A stretch of DNA of 62,093 nt from Clostridiales bacterium UBA7103 (GTDB lineage Bacteria; Bacillota; Clostridia; Oscillospirales; Oscillospiraceae). Both the position numbers and the translations under genes were made by a program. The stretch covers positions 22,504 to 84,596 of the forward strand of contig DKYJ01000002.1 in NCBI GenBank assembly GCA_002493305.1, read 5' to 3'. Below the pieces are notes generated by a model. It saw only the letters and a list, made by a program, of their open reading frames with translations. It made no database searches and was not told the origin of the DNA. Positions 48,507 through 58,154 of the stretch are shown piece by piece. The first letter of the stretch is position 1, and each line of letters begins with the position of its first letter.

Positions 48507-48552
48507 AACGCGATCTCCATTCAGTTGCAAAGGATTTTGGCTTAGTCAATGG

Positions 48553-50232
48553 TTAAAAGAGATATACCCGCAGCTCATAGGGCCTTGCGGTAAAGCCGTT
48601 GGCGATGACAAAATTCCGGTCATAATTGCACAGTACCAGCGTCCCCTCCGAAAGCTCCGCCCATTCCGGCGCGTCAAAGCGCTTAAGCTCGCCGCTGAAG
48701 CTGCAGATCACAAGCAGGCGCTGGCTGCGGTATACCCGCTCATATACATAGAAGTCCTTGCTCTCGGGCATATACTCCCGGTATTCTCCGTACAGAGCCA
48801 CAGGCTGTTCCTTCCGGAATTTGATGAGCGCCCGGTAGAAATTCAGCAGGGAATCGGGATCGTCCTCCTGCGCGCGGACATTTATCTCGGTATAGTTGTC
48901 GTTTACAAAAAACCAAGGCTTTGCTGTGCTGAAGCCCGCGTTTGGCTCGTCTGACCACTGCATGGGAGTCCGTGCGCTCTCCCGGCTGGACTCCTGCACG
49001 GCTTTGAGCACTTTCTTTCCGGACATAAATTTGGAGAGTATGCGCGCATTGTTGTGGGTCATGACATCCTGATAGTCCTCCAGCGACGGCAGGCGTATGT
49101 TAAGCATGCCGATCTCCTGCCCCTGATAGATAAAGGGCGTGCCCCGCTGGAGCATATACATGGCGGCCAGCATCTTGCCGCTCTCCGTGCGATAGCGCTC
49201 ATTGCCATAGCGGCTTATAATGCGGGGGTGGTCGTGGTTTTCAATATACAGCGCGTTCCAGCCGCGGCCACTGAGCATCTCCTGCCACCGGGTAAATGCC
49301 TTTTTCATCTTCACAAGGTCGAATGGGCGGCGAATAGCATCAGTCATGAAGCAGTCAGCCTCCATGTGGGAAAAGCCGATCATCTCGTTGAGAACCTGAT
49401 TTTCCCCCTCGCTGATATACCGCAGCGCGGTCTCCGGAGAGGTCATGGGGCTTTCGCCAACGGTGAAGCAATCGTAATGATCCAACACATCGCGCCTGAA
49501 CTCCGCCAGGTACTCGTGCACCTGTGGGCGGTTGAGGCAGTGCTTCATAATGCCGTTTGCCATCGGCAGCTTAGGATATACGCTGGGCAGACCCGGGGTC
49601 TTGGAGATGAAGGTGATGACGTCTTCCCGGAACCCGTCTACCCCCATATCCAGCCAGAAGCGCATAATATTCTTTACTTCCTGCCGCACTTTTGGGTTAT
49701 CCATGTTCAGGTCAGGCTGCTTTTTGGCGAAAAGGTGCAGATAATATTCGTCCAGCCCCTCATCGTACTCCCAGGCCCCCCCCTCGAACATGCTTGTCCA
49801 GTTGTTCGGCGGCAGCTGCCGCTTGCCGGAGCGCCGCCCCGGCCGCCAGTAATAATAGTCGTGATATGGGTTATCTTTGCCTTTTTTGCTCTCGATGAAC
49901 CATTTGTGTTCATCGGAGGTGTGGTTCACCACCAGATCCATGAACACCCGCATACCCCGCTTGTGGGCGCCATCCAGTACCTGTCTGAACACATCCAGGT
50001 TTCCATAGTCCGGGTGAATGTTCATATAGTCGGAGATGTCGTAACCGAAATCCGCGTTGGGAGAAGGGTAGAGCGGAGAGAACCAGATCGCGTCCACGCC
50101 GAGACTTTTTATGTAGTCCAGTTTGGACAGCACACCCCATAGATCGCCTATGCCGTCCCCGTTGCCGTCGCAAAAGCTGCGAGGCCAGATCTGATATACC
50201 GTCATTTCCTTGTACCACTGTTTGTCCGCCAC
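48553..50232 (-). CDS. GH13 alpha-glucosidase / oligo-1,6-glucosidase type
   Basis: Cytoplasmic enzyme of 559 residues that hydrolyses short alpha-glucosides such as isomaltose, maltose or dextrins. GH13 regions: VYQIWPRSFCDGNGDGIGD near 10, MDLVVNHTSDEHKWF near 98, nucleophile in GVDGFREDVI near 197, acid/base in FTVGESPM near 255, and IENHDHPR near 328. It is probably a GTG start at 50232, since AAGGGGGG lies just upstream and no good ATG exists near the family N-terminus. It complements glycogen phosphorylase encoded elsewhere in the window. Confidence 0.93.
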   Translation of the reverse strand: MADKQWYKEMTVYQIWPRSFCDGNGDGIGDLWGVLSKLDYIKSLGVDAIWFSPLYPSPNADFGYDISDYMNIHPDYGNLDVFRQVLDGAHKRGMRVFMDLVVNHTSDEHKWFIESKKGKDNPYHDYYYWRPGRRSGKRQLPPNNWTSMFEGGAWEYDEGLDEYYLHLFAKKQPDLNMDNPKVRQEVKNIMRFWLDMGVDGFREDVITFISKTPGLPSVYPKLPMANGIMKHCLNRPQVHEYLAEFRRDVLDHYDCFTVGESPMTSPETALRYISEGENQVLNEMIGFSHMEADCFMTDAIRRPFDLVKMKKAFTRWQEMLSGRGWNALYIENHDHPRIISRYGNERYRTESGKMLAAMYMLQRGTPFIYQGQEIGMLNIRLPSLEDYQDVMTHNNARILSKFMSGKKVLKAVQESSRESARTPMQWSDEPNAGFSTAKPWFFVNDNYTEINVRAQEDDPDSLLNFYRALIKFRKEQPVALYGEYREYMPESKDFYVYERVYRSQRLLVICSFSGELKRFDAPEWAELSEGTLVLCNYDRNFVIANGFTARPYELRVYLF

Positions 50233-50574
50233 GGAAAGCCCCCCCTTGTTTAGCTCTGGTAAAAAATAACAGGCTGCTTGTAACATAATATCACATAAAA
50301 GCCTCTATAACAAGAAAATATCCTTCCAATGAAGCAAAACACGCCGGCTTCGACGAAATTCCAAAATATTTTCAAATGTTGACAATTTGGTAAAAATATG
50401 ATAATATCACCCAAAGAGAAGGGAAGAATAGCTGTCAGTGCCGTGTATGGCAAAATCTGCCGCCCACAGCGCCGCAGCTGCCCTGCCGAACTCAGGCATT
50501 TACGGCCTCAGGAATTTTTGAAAGTCCGGCCCGTTTCCGGCAGCTTTCGTGTTTTTGAAAGGTCAAGTATTTCA

Positions 50575-52178
50575 ATGAAAAAGTCCATAATTTCAGCGGC
50601 TTTGACACTGCTGGTACTGCTTTCCATATCGGTCTGCGCTTTTGCGACGACCGCATATCCCGCCCCTGACCCTGTTGAGGTGGGGCAGAATCTGGATCAT
50701 TTACTGGCAACTGTCCCTGCCGACAGCACTGTTTCCGCCGATGAGGGCACCCTGCCCCCGGGCGTGAGTCTCGTGGTGCAGCCAAAAGACGGCGAACAGG
50801 ATATTTACCTGCGCGGCACACCCACCGTTGCGGGAAAATACAGCTGCGTTATAAAGGTCAGCGGCTCGGGAGATCTGATGTGCCTTGTAGAGGTTACGCC
50901 CGCTTTGCCCCGGATCATCACCGGCGGCAGCGTGATATGCGCGCTGAATGACAAGGCCAGCATCAGTGTCTCCGCCACCGTCCCCGATGGGGGCAGCCTG
51001 AGCTACCAGTGGTACCAAAGCTCCACCAACAGCACAGCAGGCGCCGTGGCCGTCTCCGGCGGCACCGGGGATACCCTTATGGTGGACACCGCTTCCGTGG
51101 GGACGCTGTATTACTACTGCCTTGTGACCAACACCTCCGGCAGCCAGACCGCCGCCGCGCTGTCGGGTATTATCCCCGTCACCGTTGGGGAGCTGACGTT
51201 GGATTCCATCTCTATAAAAAGCCTGCCCTCAAAGACGGTGTACGCCGTGGGGGACAAGCTGAATACCGCGGGGCTGAGCATTGGCTGCGCTATCATAACG
51301 GCAGCACGTCCGTGGTGACTGAGGGCTTCACAGTCTATCCCACCCGCCTTGCCAGCGCCGGAGAGCAGGCAGTAGAGGTGGAGTACCGGGGCAAGACCTG
51401 TTCATTCACCGTTACAGTAGAGCAACCCGAGGAGACGATCGACGGTATCGGCGTTTTGACTCTGCCCACAAGAACAAGCTATGCCGTGGGCGAGGAGCTG
51501 GATTTCTCCGGCCTGTCCATAAGGGTATACACCAATAACGGCCACCGCGATGTGTATACCGGGCTTGAATGTAACCCCAGATCCTTTGATAAGGCGGGCT
51601 CTCATGCCGTCACTGTGAGCTATGGCGGCAAGACCTGCACATTTAATGTCGTCATAAAGGCGGAGGTAAAACCTGTCAGCCTTGCCGTAGAAAAGCTGCC
51701 CACCAAAACAGAGTATACCGTTGGGGACTCGCTTGATGTTTCGGGGCTTACCCTGAAGGAGACGGACAATACCAACACCGTCAAGGACATCACCGAGGGC
51801 TTTGATTACGCGCCGAAGAAGCTCAACAAGGCCGGTCAGCAGGAGATAATCGTCACCTACGGCCAACTCAGCTGCAGCTTCAAGGTGACAGTGAAAGAGA
51901 AGAACGCTGCTGCCCCGAGCACTCCGCCCAGTGATGAGCCACAGCCCTCTCAGGAGCCGGATATTGCGCCGCCGATCGAGCAGGATGGTGGCGGCAGCGT
52001 TGCCAAAACTGTGATGGTGGTTATCCTCATCGTTGCCATCTTTGCGCTGGCGGGCAGCCTCGTGTATATGATAGTCGTCAAGCGCCGGGACGATCTGACC
52101 GAGAAAAACAGTACCGATACCGGCGATAAGAGCGATGACGAGGAGTTCAACTTCTTCGACAGCTTCAAGAAGAAATAA
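50575..52178 (+). pseudogene. Ig-like-repeat surface protein, interrupted by one frameshift
   Basis: One gene split between two frames. Frame 1 (50575-51318): signal peptide (MKKSIISAALTLLVLLSISV), an N-terminal domain and an Ig-like region with YQWYQSST, ending inside the first of three Big-type repeats. Frame 2 resumes at 51285 with LRYHNGSTSVVTEGF and completes repeat 1, repeats 2 and 3 (each ending GKTCTF or LSCSF plus VTV), a Pro/Gln linker, one membrane helix and an acidic tail. Inserting one base after 51282 (ATT-GGC to ATT-CGG) restores S-I-R-L-R-Y, as in repeat 2. It is either a real mutation or a sequencing error; intact, it would be membrane-anchored and surface-exposed. Confidence 0.85.
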
Positions 52179-52191
52179 GTACGAAAAAGCA

Positions 52192-52215
52192 GGGCGTTTA
52201 GCCCTGCTTTTTCTT
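52192..52215 (+). terminator. Terminator of the Ig-like gene
   Basis: AGCAGGGC pairs with GCCCTGCT around GTTTA, followed by TTTTCTTT. Confidence 0.88.
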
Positions 52216-52227
52216 TATAAGGACGCA

Positions 52228-52257
52228 AAAAAGCCCCGCTTATGCGGGGCTTTTTTA
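52228..52257. terminator. Terminator of rplJ-rplL
   Basis: AAAAAAGCCCCGC pairs with GCGGGGCTTTTTT. On the minus strand it lies just behind the rplL stop codon. Confidence 0.9.
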
Positions 52258-52273
52258 TGTGCTTTAAGATAAA

Positions 52274-52645
52274 TTACTTTATCTCGACAGTGGCGCCGAC
52301 AGCCTCGAGCTGAGCCTTGACAGCCTCGGCATCTTCCTTGGAAACGCCTTCCTTGATCTTGGCAGGCACGCCCTCAACGAGAGCTTTAGCCTCAGCAAGA
52401 CCCAGACCGCTGATACCGCGGACTTCCTTGATGACCTTGATCTTCTCAGCACCGAAAGCGGTCATGATAACGTCAAACTCGGTCTTCTCCTCGACGGCAG
52501 CGGCGGCAGCGCCACCGGCAGCGGGAGCGGCGACAGCAGCGGCGGAAACGCCGAAGGTCTCCTCAAGGGCATGGACGAGCTCGGACAGCTCAAGAACGGA
52601 AAGAGCCTTGATCTCTTCGATCATGGCGGTGATTTTTTCACTCAT
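52274..52645 (-). CDS. rplL: Ribosomal protein bL12 (L7/L12)
   Basis: Stalk protein of 123 residues that recruits translation GTPases. It has a helical N-terminal dimer domain (MSEKITAMIEEIKALSVLEL), an Ala/Gly-rich hinge and the C-terminal domain with EKTEFDVIMTAFGAEKIKVI and GLGLAEAKALVEGVP. The start at 52645 follows GGAGGAAATTAC. It is 36 bases behind rplJ in the usual order. rplK and rplA, normal neighbours, are not here. Confidence 0.98.
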   Translation of the reverse strand: MSEKITAMIEEIKALSVLELSELVHALEETFGVSAAAVAAPAAGGAAAAAVEEKTEFDVIMTAFGAEKIKVIKEVRGISGLGLAEAKALVEGVPAKIKEGVSKEDAEAVKAQLEAVGATVEIK

Positions 52646-52681
52646 TGTAATTTCCTCCATTAAAAATCTTTTGTTGCGCCA

Positions 52682-53212
52682 TTATTCGGCAGCTTCGGCA
52701 GCGGGCTCAACAGAGCCACCCTTCTGCTCGAGGATCTGACCAAGGCAAACGGCAAGCCCGGTGATAGGAGCGATCATAGTGCCCAGCACCTTGGCGTACA
52801 GAGTGTCCTTGCTGGACAGCTGAGACATCTCATCGATCTCGGCGGCGGAGAGGACTTTGCCCTCCATGAACGCGGCCTTGATGTTGAAGCGCTCGCCCAG
52901 CTTCTTGCTGTAATCGCTGATAATGCGGAAAGGCGCGATGGGATCGCTTTCAGCGGTAGCCAGAGAGGTGGTGCCGTTGAGGACGGAGTCAAGCTCCTGA
53001 AGGCCCAGATCGTCCAGTGCTCTTCTGACCAGAGTGTTCTTCACGACGGTGTAATCGACCTCGCCCTTGCGCAGCTCGGTACGCAGTGCAGTGTCCTCTG
53101 CCACGGTGATTCCCTTGTAGTCAACGAGGACGCCAGCGCTTGCCTTCCTCATGCGCTCCTCAAGAGCGGCCACGACCGCCTGCTTTTCGCTGAGAACTTT
53201 TGCGTTTGGCAT
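52682..53212 (-). CDS. rplJ: Ribosomal protein uL10
   Basis: Stalk base protein of 176 residues that holds L7/L12 dimers. The family start PNAKVLSEKQAVVAALEERM, then VLVDYKGITVAEDTALR and TVVKNTLVRRAL, are clear; the C-terminal helix ends in Ala/Glu. The start at 53212 follows AGGAGGTG by eight bases. A long leader with an L10-leader signature and a SigA promoter lies upstream, so the operon is autoregulated by L10 binding to its own mRNA. Confidence 0.98.
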   Translation of the reverse strand: MPNAKVLSEKQAVVAALEERMRKASAGVLVDYKGITVAEDTALRTELRKGEVDYTVVKNTLVRRALDDLGLQELDSVLNGTTSLATAESDPIAPFRIISDYSKKLGERFNIKAAFMEGKVLSAAEIDEMSQLSSKDTLYAKVLGTMIAPITGLAVCLGQILEQKGGSVEPAAEAAE

Positions 53213-53228
53213 GTGTGTTTTCACCTCC

Positions 53229-53360
53229 TGTAGGTATCTACAACTGCGCTCAAAAAGAAAATCCCCGCATCGAAAGACGCAGAGACACAAAAACAATGAA
53301 AATATCGTTAATGTCCTCGGCAGGATTTACGGTTTTATCCACCTGCTGTCTTCGGAGCGC
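53229..53360 (-). promoter_or_regulatory. L10 leader (autoregulatory RNA)
   Basis: Read on the minus strand, the leader contains GAAGACAGCAGGTGG and, after a short arm, AATCCTGCCGAGG; these are the two sides of the conserved L10-binding kink-turn region. The L10-(L12) complex binds it to repress translation or transcription of rplJL. Confidence 0.82.
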
Positions 53361-53366
53361 TCAATT

Positions 53367-53395
53367 AATATACAGGATTTTGCGGCGCTTGTCAA
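53367..53395 (-). promoter_or_regulatory. Promoter of rplJ-rplL
   Basis: On the minus strand TTGACA (53395-53390) and TATATT (53372-53367) with a 17-base spacer, placing the start of transcription at the edge of the L10 leader. Confidence 0.88.
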
Positions 53396-53417
53396 GGGCT
53401 TTTTCGGCTTTTTATCC

Positions 53418-53519
53418 CTACGTATCAAATTTCCTAAGGCGGGAAATAATAACCACGCTCTCGTCAGAAGAAAGCAGTTCCATTCCATTTCCCTCCGGAG
53501 CGGAAAATTCCATATTCAT
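53418..53519 (-). CDS. Possible 33-residue peptide
   Basis: Starts MNMEFSAPEGNG and ends VVIISRLRKFDT, with AAGGA just upstream of the ATG. The composition looks more protein-like than the antisense frames around it, but the frame is short, lies between two divergent promoters and has no known relative. Confidence 0.2.
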   Translation of the reverse strand: MNMEFSAPEGNGMELLSSDESVVIISRLRKFDT

Positions 53520-53668
53520 TGGTTCCTTCTTCTTCTCCAAACCGAATCCGCTGGCGCTGGGCTTCAGTTTGGGTGCAAGACGCTGCGTGGTGCGGGAGCG
53601 CGTAAAGATTTCTGCTGATAGAGGACGGCGTGCCGCTTGCCGCAAAAGCGGCGGATTGGAGAGATAGT

Positions 53669-54448
53669 ATGCAGGGTAAGGTCGAGATCTGCGGCGTGAA
53701 CACCGCCGCGCTTCCGGTACTCAAGGGGGCGGAGACCCGTCGGCTTCTGGAAAAAGCCCGGGGTGGAGACACCGCCGCCCGTGAGGAGCTTATCTCCGGA
53801 AATCTGAGACTGGTGCTGTCCGTGGTACAAAAGTTCGCCGGGCGCGGCGAGAGCATGGACGATCTTTTTCAGGTGGGCGTTATCGGGCTTATCAAGGCTG
53901 TTGACTGCTTTGATCTGAGCCAGAACGTGCAATTTTCAACCTATGGCGTCCCCATGATAGCCGGGGAGCTGCGGCGCTTTCTGCGCGATCACAGCGCGGT
54001 GCGGGTATCCCGCTCCATGCGCGACACAGCGTATAAGGTGCTGCAAATGAAAGAAAAGCTTACCGCCGAGAACGGGCGGGAGCCTGATGTGGAAACTATC
54101 GCGAAAAACCTGGGCATCAAGCGGCAGGACGTGGTCTTTGCCATGGAGGCAATATGCGACCCCATGTCTCTCTATGACCCGGTATACAATGACGGCGGAG
54201 AGAGCGCCTGCGTCATGGATCAGATCGGTGACCCGCGCAACACAGATGAACACTGGCTGGAGCAGATAGCGCTGCAGGAGGCCATGCGCCGACTTTCCGG
54301 ACGGGAAAAGCGTATCCTTGCCCTGCGTTTTTACGATGGGCGCACCCAGATGGAGGTTGCCAAGGAGGTCGGCATTTCTCAGGCCCAGGTCTCCCGCCTT
54401 GAAAAAAACGCCATAAAGCAGATAAAAAAGAACATTTCCGCAAGTTGA
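53669..54448 (+). CDS. sigG: Late forespore sigma factor SigG
   Basis: Sigma factor of 259 residues that directs late forespore transcription. The N-terminal KVEICGVNTAALPVL is the SigG hallmark; region 2 shows LISGNLRLVLSVVQKF and DDLFQVGVIGLIKAVDCFDL, and region 4 the helix-turn-helix QMEVAKEVGISQAQVSRLEK. The start at 53669 follows GGAGAG. It stands apart from sigE and spoIIGA, which are its neighbours in Bacillus. A terminator follows at 54454. Confidence 0.97.
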   Translation: MQGKVEICGVNTAALPVLKGAETRRLLEKARGGDTAAREELISGNLRLVLSVVQKFAGRGESMDDLFQVGVIGLIKAVDCFDLSQNVQFSTYGVPMIAGELRRFLRDHSAVRVSRSMRDTAYKVLQMKEKLTAENGREPDVETIAKNLGIKRQDVVFAMEAICDPMSLYDPVYNDGGESACVMDQIGDPRNTDEHWLEQIALQEAMRRLSGREKRILALRFYDGRTQMEVAKEVGISQAQVSRLEKNAIKQIKKNISAS

Positions 54449-54453
54449 CAAGT

Positions 54454-54485
54454 CGCGGGGAGCTGAACCGCTCCCCGCGTTTCTT
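54454..54485 (+). terminator. Terminator of sigG
   Basis: CGCGGGGAGC (54454-54463) pairs with GCTCCCCGCG (54470-54479), followed by TTTCTTT. Confidence 0.88.
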
Positions 54486-54550
54486 TACAAATCAGCAACG
54501 CTTTATTCAAAAGTATAGAGTAAAATGACAAACATATATTTTCTTAGGGT

Positions 54551-55987
54551 GTGGGAGCTTTGAAAATCAAAAAATACATATGGGGCGTGGCGGCGCTTTT
54601 CGTGCTGTATGCGCTCTATGTGCTCTGTGCAGGCGTATTTCCCTTTTCCCGGCAGGAGACGGTGCCAAAAGACTTTGCCTCCGCAATTTCAGCCGATGAT
54701 TTTTACGGGGACTCACCCTGTACCGACAGGGTCGCGCTGGTAGAAAGCCCCACGGAGGGCTTTGAGACCCGCCTGCACATCCTTGACGGGGCAAAGGAGC
54801 GCGTCGATGTGTCCTACTACGCCATGCACATGGGTGAGTCTACCGACCTGTTCCTCGGTGCGCTGCTTGACGCCGCCGACCGGGGTGTCAAGGTTCGCCT
54901 TTTGGTTGACGGACAGTTCGGAGGCCTGACCTGTTTTAACCGGCCATATGCCGAGGCCATAGGCGCGCACCCGAATATTGACCTGAAGCTATATAACCCG
55001 CCGAATCTGCTGAGGCCCTGGACTTTTAATGGCCGTTTGCATGATAAATACATAATTGTTGATGACGAGCTTCTGCTGCTGGGCGGGCGGAATATCGGAG
55101 ATAAGTATTTCAATATGGGCGGCTACGAAAAGCCCCTGTCCTATGACCGGGATGTACTGGTGTACAATACCGTTGGAGCGGGGGCAGACAGCGTTCTCTT
55201 CGATGTGCGGGACTATATGGACGCGCTGTGGGACGGCGAGAATGTGCGTGAGCCATTTTCTGTCGATTCAAAGCGCGGTGAGGAGAAACGGCGGGAGCTC
55301 CGGGCAGGGTACGCTCAGTTTTGCGCGGATAACCCGGGCCTGTTTGATCACTCCGGCGATGATTATCAGAGCTGGACATTTTCCGCAAACCGCGTCAGCT
55401 TTTTCCATAATGACACGCAGATCGGCGTAAAAGAGCCGAAAGCAGGCTATGTTTTGGGGCAGCTTCTCCGCTCGGCGGAGAGATCCGTCTCCATGCAGTC
55501 CCCGTATATCATACTTGACCCGGGCCTGGAGACGCTATTGAAGGACATGGGAGCAATGGGCATTGACGCGGAGATACTGACAAATTCAATCGCGTCCTCC
55601 CCGAATCCCCTCGCCAGCACCGCGTATTTCGGCGACAGGAGGGCGATTCTTGACAGCGGCGTCCGCCTGATCGAGTATCAGGGGGAGCACTCGCTCCACG
55701 CGAAAACCTATATAGTTGACGAGCACTTATCCGTTGTCGGCTCGTATAACCTCGACCCGCGCAGCGCGTACATCGACACCGAGCTGATGCTCGCCATTGA
55801 CAGCGAGGGCTTTGCCGCGCATTTAAAGCAGACGCAGGACGAATACCGGCGGCAGTCGCTGGAGGTGGACAGGAGCGGGGAATATCCCTCGGATTCGTCA
55901 GTCTTGCCCCGCCCCATGCCGCTTTTGAAGAAAATTATGGTCTATGCCCTGTATTTTCCCGTAAAGCTGTTCAAATACCTTACATAA
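54551..55987 (+). CDS. Phospholipase D-family protein (cardiolipin synthase-like)
   Basis: Protein of 478 residues with an N-terminal membrane anchor (VAALFVLYALYVLCAG) and two HKD half-sites: LHDKYIIVDDELLLLGGRNI near 164 and LHAKTYIVDEHLSVVGSYNL near 383. The pair forms one active site for transphosphatidylation or hydrolysis, as in ClsC/YmdC-type proteins. It has only one membrane helix, unlike ClsA. The start is unsure (GTG 54551 or TTG 54560, both near TTAGGGTGTGGGAG). Its position right behind sigG hints at a sporulation role, but I see no clear SigG promoter. Confidence 0.87.
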   Translation: MGALKIKKYIWGVAALFVLYALYVLCAGVFPFSRQETVPKDFASAISADDFYGDSPCTDRVALVESPTEGFETRLHILDGAKERVDVSYYAMHMGESTDLFLGALLDAADRGVKVRLLVDGQFGGLTCFNRPYAEAIGAHPNIDLKLYNPPNLLRPWTFNGRLHDKYIIVDDELLLLGGRNIGDKYFNMGGYEKPLSYDRDVLVYNTVGAGADSVLFDVRDYMDALWDGENVREPFSVDSKRGEEKRRELRAGYAQFCADNPGLFDHSGDDYQSWTFSANRVSFFHNDTQIGVKEPKAGYVLGQLLRSAERSVSMQSPYIILDPGLETLLKDMGAMGIDAEILTNSIASSPNPLASTAYFGDRRAILDSGVRLIEYQGEHSLHAKTYIVDEHLSVVGSYNLDPRSAYIDTELMLAIDSEGFAAHLKQTQDEYRRQSLEVDRSGEYPSDSSVLPRPMPLLKKIMVYALYFPVKLFKYLT

Positions 55988-56017
55988 AAAAGAAGCCCTC
56001 CGGGGCTTCTTTTTTAT
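55985..56017. terminator. Terminator between convergent genes
   Basis: AAAAAAGAAGCCC pairs with GGGGCTTCTTTTTT; it ends the PLD gene and can serve the ABC permease gene on the other strand. Confidence 0.88.
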
Positions 56018-56026
56018 GTAAGGGTT

Positions 56027-57280
56027 TTACACCGGGTCTTTTTTGCGATACACCCTGTACACCATCGGCACAAGCAGCAGACACAGCATCAGGTACAGCC
56101 ACGGCGTTATCTCAAGCTCGGCAAAAACTCTGCCGCCCAGGGTGTAGAGATTGAAATAGCTCATAGACACCGAGACCTGAAGCAGATGGTCGGGCAGCAG
56201 CCCCAGTATTTTGGACAGATAGGAGGAGCTGCCGGCAAAGCCGGCCACGATCTGCGGCAAAAATATAAGTAAAAAGGGCACTGCGACGGCAAGCGTGGCG
56301 GAGCGGGTCTTGGCGGAGACAAGCATAGACAGCAGTGCCGTGAATGACACGCCGAGCCAGCCGCCCACAAGTATGAGCAGGTATTTTTGGAAAACTGTGA
56401 TGTTATAGATGCTCTTCCAGCCGCTCATTGTGATCTGCACGGGGCAGTCCCCGCCGGAGGTGCCCAGAGCGAGCAGCAGCACGCCGGAGAAAACGAGCAT
56501 ACAGCCCCAATACACGGCGTTTGTGAGGATAAGCCCCGCTTTCACCTTCGCCCAGACAGCCTTCTTCCTCCCGTGATAGCATGAGCAGAGGATGACATCG
56601 GTCTTGAGCCGCGACTCACCGGCAAAAAGCTCCGAGAGCAGGAAACCCAGTAGAAAGGTCATTATCATCAAAACCGTGGGCGCTTGGTCAAACACGGCGT
56701 TCCAGCCCATATACGGGTGATAAGTCAGCGGCGTGTCCAGCTCCTCATAGCGGTGGAGGATGAAGTCCCTCTGGGCGGGGGTATAGGTATCTTCGTTTTC
56801 GGGCAGAGCCAGCCAGTCGCTCAGGTTTTGTATACGCAGGGGGTAGAAGCTGTCCGCGTCCGCCGGGGTGAGTCGGTCGATGGCATAGTAATCATAGCCC
56901 TGAAAGCCCTCGTAGGCCACGGCGAAAAGCTGCTTTATGTCCTTGTAGCCCTGCTTGAGACAGTATATATAATTCTCATCGGCGGGCTCGTGGGTCTGCG
57001 CCCTCGGCATGGACAGCAGGCGTTGATTGTCCTCTATGACCCGGCGCAGAATTTCGGGGGTCAGCGCGCCCTCGTACTGCGCCGCGTCCTCGCGCAGGCG
57101 CTGAGCAGCGGCGTAACCGGAGATACGGCGCACGCTGTCCTCGGCGTTCTCGTCCGGGATGGAGTAGCTGACGGTGTTAAGTCCTATGATTATGCACAGC
57201 CCGGTCAGCAGGGCGAGCAGGAGCAGAACTATCTGGTTTATGCGGCGGGAGAAAATCTTTTTCAGCTCAAAGCGTGTCAT
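56027..57280 (-). CDS. ABC transporter permease (ABC-2 type)
   Basis: Membrane protein of 417 residues with one N-terminal helix, a large extracytoplasmic domain of about 180 residues and five or six C-terminal helices (from TVLMIMTFLLGFLLSELFAG on). This is the layout of ABC-2 exporters with an outer loop. The start at 57280 (MTRFELKKIF) follows GGAGGTGAG; the open frame extends 109 codons further but there it is antisense-like and overlaps the ATPase gene. It overlaps the ATPase gene by 14 bases as the last gene of the ECF-sigma unit. Confidence 0.87.
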   Translation of the reverse strand: MTRFELKKIFSRRINQIVLLLLALLTGLCIIIGLNTVSYSIPDENAEDSVRRISGYAAAQRLREDAAQYEGALTPEILRRVIEDNQRLLSMPRAQTHEPADENYIYCLKQGYKDIKQLFAVAYEGFQGYDYYAIDRLTPADADSFYPLRIQNLSDWLALPENEDTYTPAQRDFILHRYEELDTPLTYHPYMGWNAVFDQAPTVLMIMTFLLGFLLSELFAGESRLKTDVILCSCYHGRKKAVWAKVKAGLILTNAVYWGCMLVFSGVLLLALGTSGGDCPVQITMSGWKSIYNITVFQKYLLILVGGWLGVSFTALLSMLVSAKTRSATLAVAVPFLLIFLPQIVAGFAGSSSYLSKILGLLPDHLLQVSVSMSYFNLYTLGGRVFAELEITPWLYLMLCLLLVPMVYRVYRKKDPV

Positions 57281-58154
57281 TAAGCTCACCTCCGGTCTGC
57301 CCAAAGCAGGACAGAAATACATCCTCAAGGCTTGCCTCCGCCAGCTCCGCGCCGGGGACAGGCGGCGTCTCCGACAGGATGCGGAGCTGCGCCCCGCTGC
57401 CGGAAAGACGCACATTTGCGACCTTGAACCCGCGCTCAAGCCGGGCGACCTGCTCACTCGGTACGGCGCACAGCCAAACGCGCTCAGGCATGGCGGAAAT
57501 AAGCTCCTGCGTGCTGCCGCTATGGACGATTTCCCCGTCGCGCATGAGAAGGATCTCCTCCGCGATGTACTCCACATCGGAGACGATATGCGTGCTGAGC
57601 AGCACAAGCCTATCCTGTGCCAGCTCGCTTATCAGGTTGCGAAAGCGTATGCGCTCGTTGGGGTCAAGCCCGGCGGTCGGCTCGTCCAAAATGAGAATGG
57701 CGGGGTCGTTGAGCATCGCTTGGGCAATGCCGAGGCGGCGCTTCATGCCGCCGGAGAAGGTCTTTGTTTTCTTTTTGCGCACATTTTGCAGCCCCACAGC
57801 CTTGAGCAGCTCATCGATCCTGCGGCGGGATACGGCGGGACTCAAGCCCTTTATCGAGGCGATATAGCGCAGGTAGTCTTCGGCGCTGAAATCTGGGTAG
57901 CAGCCGAAATCCTGAGGCAGATAGCCCAGAATTTTGCGGTAATCCGCACCAATTTGAAAAATATCCCTGCCGTCCAGCGTTATTTCGCCGGAGCTTGGCG
58001 GGGTGAGCGTACACAGCATGCGCATGAGTGTGGTTTTGCCCGCGCCGTTGACGCCCAGCAGGCCATAGACTCCTCTGCTCATCGTACAGCTCACGCCGTT
58101 CACGGCGGTAAAGTTCCCAAAACGCTTTGTCAGGGCGTTTAATTTAAGTTCCAT
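57267..58154 (-). CDS. ABC transporter ATP-binding protein
   Basis: ATPase of 295 residues: Walker A GVNGAGKTT near 34, Q-loop LGYLPQDFG, signature TFSGGMKRRLGIAQ near 130, Walker B AILILDEPTAGLD near 150, and switch STHIVSDV. The type matches exporters of the CcmA/bacitracin-resistance class. It overlaps the membrane-protein gene before it by 16 bases and the permease gene after it by 14. Confidence 0.94.
   Translation of the reverse strand: MELKLNALTKRFGNFTAVNGVSCTMSRGVYGLLGVNGAGKTTLMRMLCTLTPPSSGEITLDGRDIFQIGADYRKILGYLPQDFGCYPDFSAEDYLRYIASIKGLSPAVSRRRIDELLKAVGLQNVRKKKTKTFSGGMKRRLGIAQAMLNDPAILILDEPTAGLDPNERIRFRNLISELAQDRLVLLSTHIVSDVEYIAEEILLMRDGEIVHSGSTQELISAMPERVWLCAVPSEQVARLERGFKVANVRLSGSGAQLRILSETPPVPGAELAEASLEDVFLSCFGQTGGELNDTL

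Larger units (their letters stand above)
53213..53668. other. Divergent region between rplJ and sigG
   Basis: The left 180 bases hold the rplJ leader and promoter. The right 270 bases lead to sigG; I see no SigA promoter there, as expected for a gene transcribed by a sporulation sigma factor. One short minus-strand frame (53418-53519) has a fair ribosome site. Confidence 0.55.
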
